Part shown: positions 47,028 to 59,149 of the stretch, one piece after another | How the letters are laid out: every line of letters begins with the position of its first letter | Numbering within the stretch: position 1 is the stretch's first letter | Assembly (NCBI GenBank): GCA_947561585.1 | Contig: CANNZV010001066.1 | Location: 62,001 to 126,000 of the forward strand | Length of the DNA stretch: 64,000 nt | Origin: Caprella mutica | Lineage: Eukaryota > Arthropoda > Malacostraca > Amphipoda > Caprellidae | Direction of reading: 5' to 3' | Translations under genes and position numbers: made by a program | Notes under the pieces: model-generated | The model's database searches: none | Told to the model about the DNA's origin: nothing | What the model saw: the letters and a program-made list of their open reading frames with translations, nothing else

Positions 47028-48329
47028 CACATCACAAAGACATGCGTTGTATGCATTGTCTCGAATAATATTTCCAAAGAACAATGCAAAATAGTAAAAG
47101 TTTCGGAGCTTTTACCGTAGACTTTTATTCTTATTGCCAACTCATTCATTTTTATAGAAAATAGAGGAGCAAAGAATGAATGGAACAAATAAATAGAAGT
47201 ACGAGGAAAATTATATTACTGTACTAACAAATATGTATGGGAGAGGTTATAAAACATTCATCTTCATTAATGTATATATATTAATGTATGTAATGTATAT
47301 ACTGCATATATGAGCCTAATATACCGTGACCATTTGAATAATTAGCCTGGGTTCGTATATATCTTTTTAAAAGTACGTACAGTTCCTTTGTCCCACAACC
47401 TTGTTGGAACACTACCTCTATATATAGCAAAGTGTTCCATGACACAGCATGATTCATTTTAATGCACTCTACCGCCTAATGTAGACGTGTATTATACTCC
47501 GTCAATCGTACAAACCAATTACGATTGATCAAGCATTCATTCCTTCTATGTCTTTATTTTTTCACCCCCTTTCTCTTTTTCTACTCTAACTCTAAATTAA
47601 TAATGAATTGCTAAGTGCCTCAATGGGTCGCTAAGACCCTTCACCTGATGTGATACCCACTTGCCGAAGCCGGCTGACATGGCAATTCATCATTCTTGTC
47701 AGTATGACATATAAATGCTGAAATGATTTATTAAAATATAAGCGACCCTTAAGGCGAATATCCGAACTTATTCTTTTTAATCATTTGGTCACCGGTATTC
47801 TTATTCTAATTTTTTTAGCAGTGTGCACTGACGTCACTCTATCAGCAATGTCTGTCCTAAACCATTAGACTATAGGTAATACTTAAAACTTAATACTCAC
47901 ATAAGTTAATCTTTGTTTATTCTTAATTCTAAATTCCTAATATTCTTAATTCTAAATTCCTAATATTCTCATTCTTATTCCTAAAGGTGTTCACCGAATT
48001 TCGTGGCACCTTGTGGCTGTCTGTTTTCTGCAACACAGCTAAGCAATCAGTCAATTCTCAAACCCAAGCAGAAGACTCTACTGTTGCAGTTCATAACACT
48101 GCTACAATTAGTCTCTTGACTTTACCACGAAGAGACTTTACCACGAAGAGACTTTACCACGAAGAGACTCTACCAATTGCCTTATTATAGCCATCATTGT
48201 ACATACTACTGGTTACAATAATAAATAAATACTAATATTATTCGACTTTATTCTAATTCTCATTCTTATATTTATTTCTAGACCATTTCTTTTTGCATTC
48301 TTTATCTCAATTAATTAAAGAATATTTTG
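47028..48329. other. Gene-free stretch with small repeats and a hairpin
   Basis: AATAATGAATTGC (about 47599) and GCAATTCATCATT (to 47695) form an inverted pair round a GC-richer core that itself has GGGTC-GCTAA-GACCC. A 23-bp unit is repeated twice at 47919-47966, and 16-bp ACCACGAAGAGACTTT is repeated three times at 48121-48168. The 67-codon frame at 47987-48190 ends in that repeat and is not recognisable. Confidence 0.5.
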
Positions 48330-48690
48330 ATCATATCTCACTAAACCACATTGAAATAGATAAAATAATTGTTACTATATAATTTTTCATACATATAAGA
48401 TCGTAAATGTGAAACCGTCCGATAACTCAGAACTCACCAAAAATGATATAAATCTTTTAAAAGTGATCAAATATTGTCGTGTTGAAGTGTAAAAAGAAAT
48501 TTTGTTACTACTATTATGAATAATTCCTTCCTTTTGTAATGGTACTAAATATTTATTATAGAGCTATACATAATATATTATTATTCTACTGCCCATTAAA
48601 TTTCAAAGAAGAAATGCACTTTATTCTGAAGATGACAATTTATAATTCACAATAAACATATTTTTAAACTTCAAGTCCTCATATTCTTTA
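48330..48690 (-). repeat. Dispersed repeat, copy 1 (includes palindromic-family arm)
   Basis: It contains the family arm at 48390-48440 (ATAAGATCGTAAATGTGAAA then CCGTCCGATAACTCAG). The following 250 bases match 51060-51310 in the same order: ATTGTCGTG, AATAATTCCTTCCTTTT, GGTACTAAATATTTATT, TTTATTCTGAAGATGACA, AAACTTCAAGTCC. The palindromic motif can therefore belong to a longer element. No ORF. Confidence 0.6.
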
Positions 48691-48736
48691 AACAACCTAT
48701 GTGTGTGTGATTTCAGATTCCTGAAACATTTTAAAG

Positions 48737-49400
48737 ATCAAGTGTAGTTTAAGGACCCCGGCTCAATCTATCCTTAAACTACACTTGGGTTAATACTGGG
48801 GCCCTTCAATTACACTTGGGGTAAAGTTTGAAAATTTGGGGTCCTTAAAGTATTCTCATTTTCTTATAATGATTTTATTTCCTTATAGTGATTTTATTTC
48901 TTTATAATGATTATTATATAATATATATTCATATGTTAGTTAAACATGTCCTTAAACTACACTTGGGTTAATACTGGGGCCCTTCAATTACACTTGGGGT
49001 AAAGTTTGAAAATTTGGGGTCCTTAAAGTATTCTTATTTTCTTATAATGATTTTATTTCCTTATAGTGATTTTATTTCTTTATAATGATTATTATATATT
49101 CATATGTTAGTTACGATTTCCTTATATTGGGTAACATTTTGTTATTATTTCCCAATATTGCTATGATTTTAACTAGATAGTTAAAATGGAAGTGGATCTT
49201 CACCAAGTAGAGGTAGAATTTCTGTTTTAAATGTTGCTCTGTCCATTTTTTGTTGCTCTGAATACCGTAGAAGAAGAATTATTTATAAGTGACATGCAAA
49301 ACGCCGTAGCATAGATACATCAAAAAATTCACTGGAATCCTTAAACTACACTTGGGGTATAGTTTGAAAATTTGGAGTCCTTAATTAAAGTACACTTGAT
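48737..49400. mobile_element. 664-bp MITE with an internal 178-bp tandem duplication
   Basis: The ends are inverted: ATCAAGTGTAGTTTAAGGAC then CCC at 48737, and TCCTTAATTAAAGTACACTT then GAT to 49400. Inside, a segment beginning TCCTTAAACTACACTTGGG is present at 48771 and again at 48949 with almost no change, and a third partial copy starts near 49338. The tip sequence also recurs within the repeats, so the element grew from its own ends. Confidence 0.75.
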
Positions 49401-50959
49401 CCAAATTTAAATATATTATTTAAATTGGATTTCCCATTTATTTATAAGTTTAATTTATAAATACATCGGCTTTCAAAATTTAACTGAAATGTTTAAGTGA
49501 AAAATTAGAGATAATTTGCATAGTACATAATTTACAATTTTAATGGAAATGAATTAGATTTAGTTCTTTTTGTCACATTTTTAATATGTAAATATCAAAA
49601 TATCATTTTCAGTAAACTTTATTATTGTTATATTACTGCCCATTAAATTTTTGTGAAAGAATAGCATTTCATTCCGACGGCGGAGATGACAGCTAAAAAA
49701 TGCCTCGCCAGAAGACTAAACAATGTCATCAATTAAAACTTCGATATTTGTAATCCTCGAATGAGTCTTCGATGAACGACCAAATTTGAGAATTAAAACT
49801 CTAAATTGGTTTGATTATCAAGAAGGGACAAAGTTTTTTTGTCAAAAGTATTCAATTTACATGAACAATACAGGTGAAATTTATATGTCATTAATGAAAT
49901 ATTAGTATATATAAACGATTCAAAATGAAGCAATAAAGCGGATCACTTTTTAACCCTTTACCGGCCACCGTCTTATGGAGAAAACATTAGAAAAACATCA
50001 AATAATCTTAAAATGTGTTAAATATAATCATATTCTGGCAATGAGAAGCTTAAAGTTAAATCTAGGCTATGCCACATAATTATTTTATATTTTGAACCAC
50101 TCTTCGTTCTTCCAAAGGACATTAGACTTTATAAAAATAAATTTATAGAGACTTATTCCTAAATATTCATATTCTTTCTTAAAAAGGTTATTTATTCATT
50201 ATTGATTTATTAAAAAAAAATCGGCCTGCAAATTTCTTGGGTGTTAAAAGCATATATACATGATATAATTTTCGAAATAAATGTCTATAAATCTGTAAAT
50301 TTATTTCAAATTGTTGACAACACAATTAATTTTACTATCTAAAATGAGAGAACTAGTATTAAATTAAAATAGTTCAGTTTCCAATGTTAAAAAGTATTCA
50401 TTAGTAAATATATCCACTTTATAAACTAAACACTCTCTCTTGTTACAGAAGCTCTACCGAACATTTTTCGTAAAAACTTCCTAGAAAAAGAAAGTGGACG
50501 AACGAATTAACTTTGAGATGAAAGTCTAACATTTTAAAACTTTCAAAAAAGATTTTTCCGTTTGCAACAAAATATCTTTGAGTGTACTTGAAAACTGAGC
50601 ATTTGTAATTTGCCTCAATTCATAAATTTTAAAATGATATTAAAATATATTTACATTACTATAGTGATTAATGAATGACGCTACATAAATATACAACATA
50701 ATATCATGTTCTACATTAAACAATTATATTTAACCATGGGGCGACCAGAGGCTTGTTCCAAAGGAAATAAACCTTTATACTTTTAAAACATAACCTGAGT
50801 TACTTGAGATACATTACTTTATGCAACATATTTAGTTTATAACTTTATTATCATGAGGAAATCTAGATCTCAGGTGTAATACGTACCGGGTCTCTAAGCT
50901 GCCCGCTGGTCATTCAAGGGATAAGTTAATCAACAATAAGAACATTTAAATAATCATTT
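49401..50959. other. AT-rich stretch with a partial dispersed repeat
   Basis: Bases 49625-49695 (ACTGCCCATTAAATTT, then GATGACAGC) match part of the repeats at 48590-48650 and 51215-51275. TTAACCCTTTACCGGCC at 49954 looks like a transposon tip, but I could not find a convincing partner (GGGATAAGTTAA near 50920 is the best candidate). No gene. Confidence 0.4.
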
Positions 50960-51310
50960 TTCGTCACACGACATTAAAGAGATAAGTATATAAAAAGTAA
51001 ATAATAATTATATTGTATATTTTTTTCTTTTGTGAGCTTTAATTTAGAACCACCTGATTACTCGGAACTTACTCGAAATGATACAAATGTTTAAAAATTG
51101 TCATATTGTCGTGCTGGATGATAAATAAATATTCTATTACTATTATTATCAATAATTCCTTCCTTTTCAAAAGGTACTAAATATTTATTTCATAGCTAAA
51201 CATAATACTTTATTATTTAAGGGAACATTAAATTTCTTTGATGGATAGAAACTTTATTCTGAAGATGACAGCAATACACACAATTCATATATTTAAACTT
51301 CAAGTCCAGG
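50960..51310 (-). repeat. Dispersed repeat, copy 2 (includes palindromic-family arm)
   Basis: Collinear with 48330-48690 in the same orientation: the arm ACCACCTGATTACTCGGAAC then TTACTCGAAATGATACAAATG, and the same downstream landmarks through AAACTTCAAGTCC. Small indels throughout indicate an old copy. Confidence 0.6.
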
Positions 51311-53174
51311 AACATTCGTTTGGTTTTAAAACCTGGGAATTGTTATTAATATAATGGAGATGAAAAGCTAAACTATATTTTTATAAACAATTTAGGTTCA
51401 TTTAAAAATATAAATAAATTTATATTTTCTTATATGCGTATGATCGAAAATTTTGAAACGTCCGAAAACTTGAAACTTATCCTAAAAGTTAAAAAATAAG
51501 GAATAGGGTAAAACTTCAATCACCATTTGAGAATTAATGCCCGCATTATTATTAAAAATTGCATTGAAATTGAAAAGAAAAATGTTATAGTATTTATATA
51601 AAATGTACACATTTGTAACTACTTTACAAAAACGTGCATACAAAATTGCTACAAACCTATAATGGTCGTATTACAGACTATAGGCAATAATAAAAATAGA
51701 CATTCAAAGAAAAATAATTCAGAAATAAACAATAGTATCATTCAAGAATGTATTTAGTTATAGATTGCTTAAAAACAGCCACACTTTTGATTATGTGAGA
51801 GCTGGAGGAACACTGTTCTCTCCACATTGGTTATATTTCAATATTTCGATGCTATATTTTAAAAATTTGATTGGGTATTCCAACAATAATTAACCTATTG
51901 AAAATTCGGCATCTAATTCGCATATGGTAATTTAAATTTTTCTCTTTATTGTATGTATAAAAGAATAGAACTGACGTGTTCAGTTACTTTAATGAATATC
52001 AATAAAATATTGCACTGATCTTTTAGGTTTGATTAATTCATTTTGAAATAATTGAATTACATTTATTTTGAATGTGATATGATATATTTTCACAAAAAAT
52101 ATTTTATATTAATTTTCCGATTGTTCTATATAATTATAGAAAAATACAATCAGTATTCTAGACGACATAAATTTACAATGAATAAAAGTTTTATGAAAAA
52201 TCTCATATATTTATAATCATATATTAATCAATGAATAAATTTTAATGTATATTAGAAAATACTAATAAAATATTTAAGATTATTACACTTCATATACCTA
52301 GTGTTATAACTGTTTTATTAAACCTGAAAAATGTAACTATGATACGCACGCGAATCTATTGACTTGATATTCAAATTTTGTTTCTATTCAATTTCTAAAT
52401 GTATTTATTTATGAAATAAGTATCACTTTATACAGAATTTTCTAATTTTTATTTTTATTTACTAAAAATAACTTAACAACGGGTAATAAATTACTATTGA
52501 AGACAAGTTATTTTTAACGGGCAAATACACTAGTATTATAATAAAATCGACAGTAAACTCTTTACAATTTGTATTTTATTTATGTCATTAAATAGAAGAT
52601 CACCTTCTCCTTTGAAAGAATTTGAAAGGAATAAGAGGATAATATGATAACAATCTGTTATTGCGTCGAACAGCATAGCTAGAATTACATTACAATTTTT
52701 AGTCGATTTTTCTGAACGTCAAGTTATTATGCGAGCAAATTGGGGATCAATGGGAAAGGAGGAGCTTTTCAAAAATACTGAACGAGAGGAAATCTAAAAT
52801 AAATCTGTAAGGAAATCTGTAAGTCTGAAAATATCTAGGATGATATCTATAGCTTTTATGGTCCTCTCAAATTGATTCAACTTTATACTTATACTAACAT
52901 ATAAATATACTGTATTTATGTTGCGCGTCATTTGCCGATTTGTACAATCTAGAGAAAGCACTGCGCGATTTTAGGATCAGTGAAAATGCGCGACAATCTC
53001 AAGAGTGTTCAAGAGCAGGACCAACAGTGATGGAGTCGATAATCAAATATGTATGTATTTAATTGGTCCATTGCATCAAATTATGATAGTTATAGCTATA
53101 AATAACAATTTGTTTATATATTGGTAATTAAGCTTGAGTTAGTTACTTTAAGAAAACCTGAACAAAACTGGTAT
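51311..53174. other. AT-rich stretch without a recognisable gene
   Basis: It contains one more palindromic-family arm at 51433-51485 (CGTATGATCGAAAATTTTGA then AACGTCCGAAAACTTGAAAC). A modestly GC-richer patch at 52920-53035 is unassigned. Confidence 0.45.
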
Positions 53175-53420
53175 TTTAATTTGGAGCAAGTAAAGATAAT
53201 GGAACAGTGTCCGTTATCTTTACTTGGTTAAATGCTGGTCCGTTATCTTTGCTTGGTTAAATTCTGGTCCGTTATCTTTGCTTGGTTAAATTCTGGTCCG
53301 TTATCTTTGCTTGGTTAAATTCTGGTCCGTTATCTTTGCTTGGTTAAATTCTGGTCCATTATCTTTACAATTGAATTCTGGTCCGTTATCTTTAGTTAAT
53401 TGAATTCTAGTCCGTTATCC
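53175..53420. repeat. 29-bp minisatellite starting from a palindrome
   Basis: GGTCCGTTATCTTTGCTTGG then TTAAATTCT is repeated about seven times from 53209. Later units are shorter and altered (TTTACAATTGAATTC, TTTAGTTAATTGAATTC). Directly before the array, AAGTAAAGATAATGGA (53189-53204) is the near complement of the first unit's TCCGTTATCTTTACTT, so the array begins at one arm of a hairpin. The same motif in inverted orientation, AACCAAGTAAAGATAATGGA then CCAGAATTT, occurs alone at 61423-61452. Confidence 0.9.
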
Positions 53421-56400
53421 GTACTTTCTCCTCTAACTTTACGGAGATTTCAAACATTCTACCAAATGTTTGAAATTAACCTCATTTGTTTTCACTTTGT
53501 TTTTAATGTAAAAATATCGTCTTTTGAATTAAATTTAATATTATTAAGAAAAGTTTTCTATAAAATACATGCTATTACATGCGTGCATAAAGCGCTGCCC
53601 TTTCTTAGGACTTGAAAACGCGTAGCGCATTCTGGAGATTGTGTAAATATAGTATTTTGTTAATACATATATAATAAAATAAATAAATAATTATTTACTA
53701 AATAAATTAAGTAGACATTGGATAGCATATGTATATAACTTGTATTTATGAACCAAGTTATTTTAGAAACTAGAAAATTGAACTTTTGTCACATTCCAAT
53801 TTTCGTTATAATAACAGATTAATTATGTATTAATTAATACCAGGATAGAATTGAACAAATAACTCTCAGCCATTTTGTAAAATCTAACTGTTAAAACGAA
53901 TATTTAATAATTTGATAAAAATATAATTGAAATATTCTAAAATAAAACGCAATTACTTGTTATTCTAATGATCTTATTATTTGATAATTATGAGGAATTA
54001 ACTGAATTTTTTTTATTGAATATCAATGGAGTAGTTATTGGAGAATGGTAATTGTTCAATATAGATTGTTATGTTAATTGTCTCGTGCATCAGACCTGCA
54101 TTTCGTTTAGTCAGCAATTCAAGTGGCCAGTGACTGCACTATTGCTGTCTCTGACTGTACTTTATAATTGGTCTCGTGTGGAGTGTAATTTAGCTGTGGT
54201 AACTGCCATACTTGATAGTGCTGCTATTCAGAGTCTGTTTCCGATGTCTTTTTTATTGATTTCACCAGTTATCAATCTTTTCAATTTACTGCAGCTGGTC
54301 AGTAAACTTTCTAAATTCTTTTCCTTTGCAATTTTCAGCAAGAATGCAGTTGTAACATGAATGCTCTACAGCACTTCGATTGAGGGCTGTATGTAGGTGG
54401 CATTTCTTCTGTTTGGTCAGTCAGATAACAGATTTTTTTTTTTCATAGTTGAAGAGGAAGTTGTTGCACGTATATGACTCTTGTGATGTCAAATAACTGA
54501 AAGAAAATGGTATTATGTGCACCGTGCTCTTGATTGTCCACTTCACATGTGTGGATGTGACCCGAGCACAGTGATAGTAAGATTGAAATGTTTGTGGATA
54601 TACGATCGAAGCGGCATGATCAGCTGCTGATTTGGAATAGTATATGGGTGGCAGTCGTATAGCAGGTTAATTTATTCTAAAATTAACACTATATATAATT
54701 ATATATTATATAATCCATTTTATATATTTTGTATTTAACTTTATATTAAAAAGACTTTTCTTTACATTTTATTAAAATTAGTTGAACATTTAAATAGTTA
54801 TTCTGATCGATAACAATTTTTTTAACTCTTAAATCGCAGTATTATATTAAATATAAATTGCTTTTCGATGACAGCTGGTGTCGTCAACACCTATTTCCTC
54901 TCTCGTCCGCACATCTGCATGGTCTTCAAGATAGCATAATATAACGAATAAGCTGATGGGTCTTTGGAAAATCGAAAACGTCAGAGTATCACCGCCCTTG
55001 GTAATGCTAACATTTTCAGCCAATTGCTACAGAGACAACAGGAATGTACGGTAGTACGACTTCCTTAATCATGAAGTTTAAAGGAAAGCTCCTTGTTGAA
55101 ACAACGAACAATCCAAGGGAGTTTTCCTGGTCCCGACAGCGAATGCGATCTAGTGAGGGAATGCCTCTCATTGATGAAGTAGAGTTTTTAAGAGAATAGC
55201 TAGGGAACTCACTCGATAGTAGTTAGTGAGTGAATTTTCTTTTTTGTATAGATTTTATTCTTTTTTTTGTAAAGATTATCTTTTTCTTTTTTGTAAAGAT
55301 ATTCTTCATTTTTTCTGTAAAGATTTGATTCTTCTTGTTTTTGATGGAAAAATATTGTTTTCGTTTCAAACAAAAAAAATTCACACCAATTTATTTAAAT
55401 AGACCAATTCACTATTCAAAAACAAAGTATAGTAGAAAATTAATAGATATTCTAATTAATTTCAATGAAATCAACTACTTCATCGTGTGTAATATCTTTA
55501 GTGTTGTATATTGTACATTAATTTCGATGAAATTATATAATGTTATCTACAAATTATGAATTCCCATATTCATATATATTCCACAAGAGTCAAATATTGA
55601 CGGAATAAATGAATGAAAATGAAATACTCGTATAACAATTTCATCAAATTGTTTATAACATAGAATTCGCGAAATATTTATTTAAAATAAAAACATATTG
55701 AGCGCAATATATTTGTTTTATAGCTGAGGATTTGTAATTAAATTCTACGAGAGAAGTTATACAAATTATTTATGGTTTATCAGAGATGTTATTATTAAAC
55801 ACGCCTCATTTACTCGCATCCGGTCAATCGGAGAGAATAATATTATATGAATTAACTAATATCACTTAATGCCATTGGTATGATTAGAGAGAGAATTGAA
55901 GATCAATTAACTATACTATAAAAATATATGTGTTCTGTATATACGTAACAAAAATGAAAATATTAACATACATTAGTAAAACCAAGCATGTTTGAGAAAA
56001 ACAGTTACTGGATTAGAAGAAACTATATTTTCATTTTATTGGGAAATTTTAAAATCATAAATAATATACATAGATATGAATTAATATTTAGGAATAATTT
56101 CGCTAAGCAATAGACTTAAATATTTCTGATATAGACCACAGAGGGTGAACAATTTGAGGACAATTAATGAAAAAAATGTATAATAACCTCTAGAAATATA
56201 AACAAAGAGAAAAATGATTATGAGTCCAATATGAACGATTAGGTAGGAATTTCACGTCAATATATTTAAGGTCCATTAACTTTCTCTCGATTCGAAACTT
56301 TTTTAGACTAATCGCAAAGCTAGATCCTGATGTATCAACAGCAATAGAACATATGTTCTGCGATATTCATCACTGCAAAATTGTTCATCATCAGTCATAA

Positions 56401-56686
56401 AAGAATATAGAATCTTTTTGAATCCTGGAAATATAGTGTAACAAATAAAGAGAATTGCTAACTTGATAAATATTGAAAAACTTTGTTCGCTTAGTTCATC
56501 AACACTTCAGTTTAGAATATAGAGACTTTACAAGTAAATATATTATTTTATTTATTTACTAAAGCATTGGTTTATTGACGGAAAAAAATTGAAATAAAAA
56601 ACACATGTTGCATTTCAAAAATCTTTTGATATTCATGAGTATATACATTTTTTCAAATTAACATTAGAAGACAAGATCAAGGTTCA
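53421..56686. other. Stretch with unassigned frames and no supportable gene
   Basis: A 102-codon plus frame (54052-54360) begins MFNIDCYVNCLVHQTCISFS and is hydrophobic near its middle; I do not recognise it. A less AT-rich patch at 54890-55190 holds a 42-codon frame from 55072 (MKFKGKLLVETTNNPREFSW), also unrecognised. Bases 55230-55335 are a diverged repeat of TTCTTTTTTGTAAAGATT. These could be decayed transposon or exon remnants. Confidence 0.3.
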
Positions 56687-56813
56687 ACGGACGGTTCTAT
56701 ATTTTCGATCATAAATAAATTATAAATAATTACAGTTAAAATGACAAATTAAATTAGAATCATTGTAAAATTGTCAAATTAGCCGATTACTCGAAACTTA
56801 CCCTATAATATGT
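56687..56813. mobile_element. Palindromic MITE, window-wide family
   Basis: The forward arm CAACGGACGGTTCTATATTT then TCGATCATAAATAAATTAT is followed after about 70 bases by the complementary arm TTAGCCGATTACTCGAAACT then TACCC. The outer parts of the arms are less well matched than in other copies. Confidence 0.55.
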
Positions 56814-57187
56814 ATTCAAATTCAAAATTTATAATTAATATATATGAAACATGAACAAATATCCAAAATTTAACTACTTATATTCTTCTATTATTCGAGT
56901 TGAAATTTCATTTGAAAGTTACGATTATCAATCAAAATCTTCCCGATATTGGATATAGAAAATTTTATTCTTTGCAACATAACATATTTCAACAATATTA
57001 TAATATAATTTGTGATTTGTATTAGAATAGAGATTTGAATTAACATATTCTAGAAGAAAAAGTTATCAAGGCATACAGTTTTTATCCTTACAGTGCTTTA
57101 AATTTTAAGTTTCACTCTCTTAGATGATTTTAAGTTTAGTTAAATTTAGGTTATCCAGCTGTATTCGCTGATGGGTGGGTGAAAGAT

Positions 57188-57264
57188 AGATAGTAAGTAG
57201 ATAGTAAGTAGATAGTAAGTAGATAGTAAGTAGATAGTAAGTAGATAGTAAGTAGATAGTAAGT
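57188..57264. repeat. 11-bp tandem repeat, seven copies
   Basis: AGATAGTAAGT is repeated seven times without a change. Short minus-strand frames of LLTIYLLSTYY type come from it and are artefacts. It lies about 210 bases outside the inner edge of the right duplication arm. Confidence 0.95.
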
Positions 57265-58432
57265 AGATATCTTTTTGCTTTTGAAAGGCATGCTATAACA
57301 CGCAAGCAGACTCGGATGAAATACTGCTACTGATGATGTCATCAGTTTACTCCATAGTACAAAAACCTTAGAATATATCAAGATCTATAAATTTGGGGCT
57401 ATATAATAAAAACATAGTACAATTTCACACACAGAGACGTGGATAATAGAGTAAGCTAAATTTTAAGTTTACATTACCATATCTTCAGTAATCAAATTGT
57501 TAACAAGCGCATATGTACACCATTATTCTATATATTTGACACATTTCAATAACTCTGACTAACTCTCTACAAACTACATCGATAAGTTGGTGACAATCGG
57601 TGTGATGCCATTATCGGAATATCTTTGGATTGATGTCTGAGTAATCAAATTGAAGTATATTGAATGTTCCTCGATAGATATTAATGAAATGATTCATAGA
57701 ATTGAATTCCAGTTCCTTTAATACACTATATTATGGTATTCCCAGGAAGAAAGTTAAGTTGGGACTACAGAATATTAAGATTCAAAGAAGGTTTAAAATT
57801 TTCTGTCAGTTGAAACTAAAATTCCGTGAAATGTTCAAACAGTACATTCATTTTGATTAAAAATGTTATACTACGAGTAATATTCTTAGGACAGGATATA
57901 TCTTCACATCTTGTCTTTTTATTTGGCAGATGTTATACCAGGGAAATCAAGTGCCATTGTGTATTCAGTGAATACATTTTGTCATATATTGTACAAACTA
58001 ACAAATGTACTTCCTATAATAATTAAATGAACTTTCCAAATAACAAATATTGTAATGAATGTGACCAGGAGAATAACTTGTGAAAAGTAACCAAACAAAT
58101 ATCTCCTAATGACGGGAAGCAAAAGATGAGAAATTTGGTGATTGAGAAAGAGGACATAAAAAGAGTTTGTGTGAAGAGGGACAACGGAGAGGAAAAACCA
58201 ATGAAGTTTATAAATTGTGAGTACTCTTCCAGAGAAATAAGATTGTAAACATAATTATACTCTTTAATATTTGCATTTGATCAATTCCTATTCAGAAATA
58301 ATAGAAGAAAGAAGTAGGTCTGGCACTGGTTAAAAGTTAAACTAAAAAAAATACTAATACGAATTTCATCTTTTTTCTATCAACACATCTAAAATAAAAT
58401 TAAACCATTTTATATACCAACTGTTGTCGATG

Positions 58433-58678
58433 TTATTTTGATATACACAAAGAATCACCCTTATCTTTATCTCCTGATTTAGTCATCCTGTTCACAGTTG
58501 AAGTGGTGCGTCCAAATTTTCTCTGTTTTACAACATGGATTATCTTCCCCCTCTCATCTGACAACAAACAGTCTTTTGTTAACATGTTATTTTGAAAAGA
58601 GATAATGAGGTCAATATTATTTTGGGGAGACACTTCCCCTTCTATCAATAAAATGATGTCTTTTTTACCAACCAACAA
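58433..58678 (-). other. Unrecognised 81-codon frame within the duplicated repeat
   Basis: The frame begins MLVGKKDIILLIEGEVSP and ends in KFGRTTSTVNRMTKSGDKDK followed by GDSLCISK. The left arm's homologue (about 6600-6800) reads a similar end, KFGRTTSTFNRMTKSGDKNK, but has a 1-base deletion and stops upstream of it. I recognise no domain. It may be a decayed transposon protein, or simply a non-coding repeat that happens to stay open. Confidence 0.2.
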
Positions 58679-59131
58679 TATACTATTTGGTGACTATTAC
58701 TTACAATTGAGTGATACCTTCCTACCAATAAACATACAGTAATAATTGAAGATTAATTGGACAACATGATTGATTGACCAGGTACTTTAATTGTCTTGCT
58801 GGAAAAAGATATTTGTAATTACAAACAAACTGTAATTATTCGACTGAGAAAATTTTGAGTTATCAGTTGGTTTTATTTTCGAAGTTATTATCATAAAATT
58901 CATTTTTTTATTTTAAAAAAGTAAATAAAAGTTTTTTCTCATATGTTATAAAATAATTATAATTATACAGTTTTAATTTTCCACCAAAAACGTATATCCA
59001 CAGCCATGAATTTGCATTATTCATTACTCTATACTCTATACTCTATAGTCTATACAATAATTTGGAAAATACATTGGTATCATAGATACGTAGATTAATA
59101 ATTAATGAATTATACATAACTAGGGTACTTT

Positions 59132-59149
59132 CCCGTTAAAAATAACGGG
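59132..59149. other. Short perfect hairpin
   Basis: CCCGTTA-AAAA-TAACGGG is a 7-bp perfect stem with a 4-base loop in the part of the right arm that has no clear counterpart in the left arm. Function unknown. Confidence 0.5.

Noticed and set aside
49954..50935. Possible TTAA element from TTAACCCTTTACCGGCC to GGGATAAGTTAA
   Set aside because: The two ends match only weakly by eye, with indels; no internal support.
57188..57264. Telomere-like repeat
   Set aside because: The unit AGATAGTAAGT is not TTAGG or any arthropod telomere repeat that I know, and there are only seven copies.
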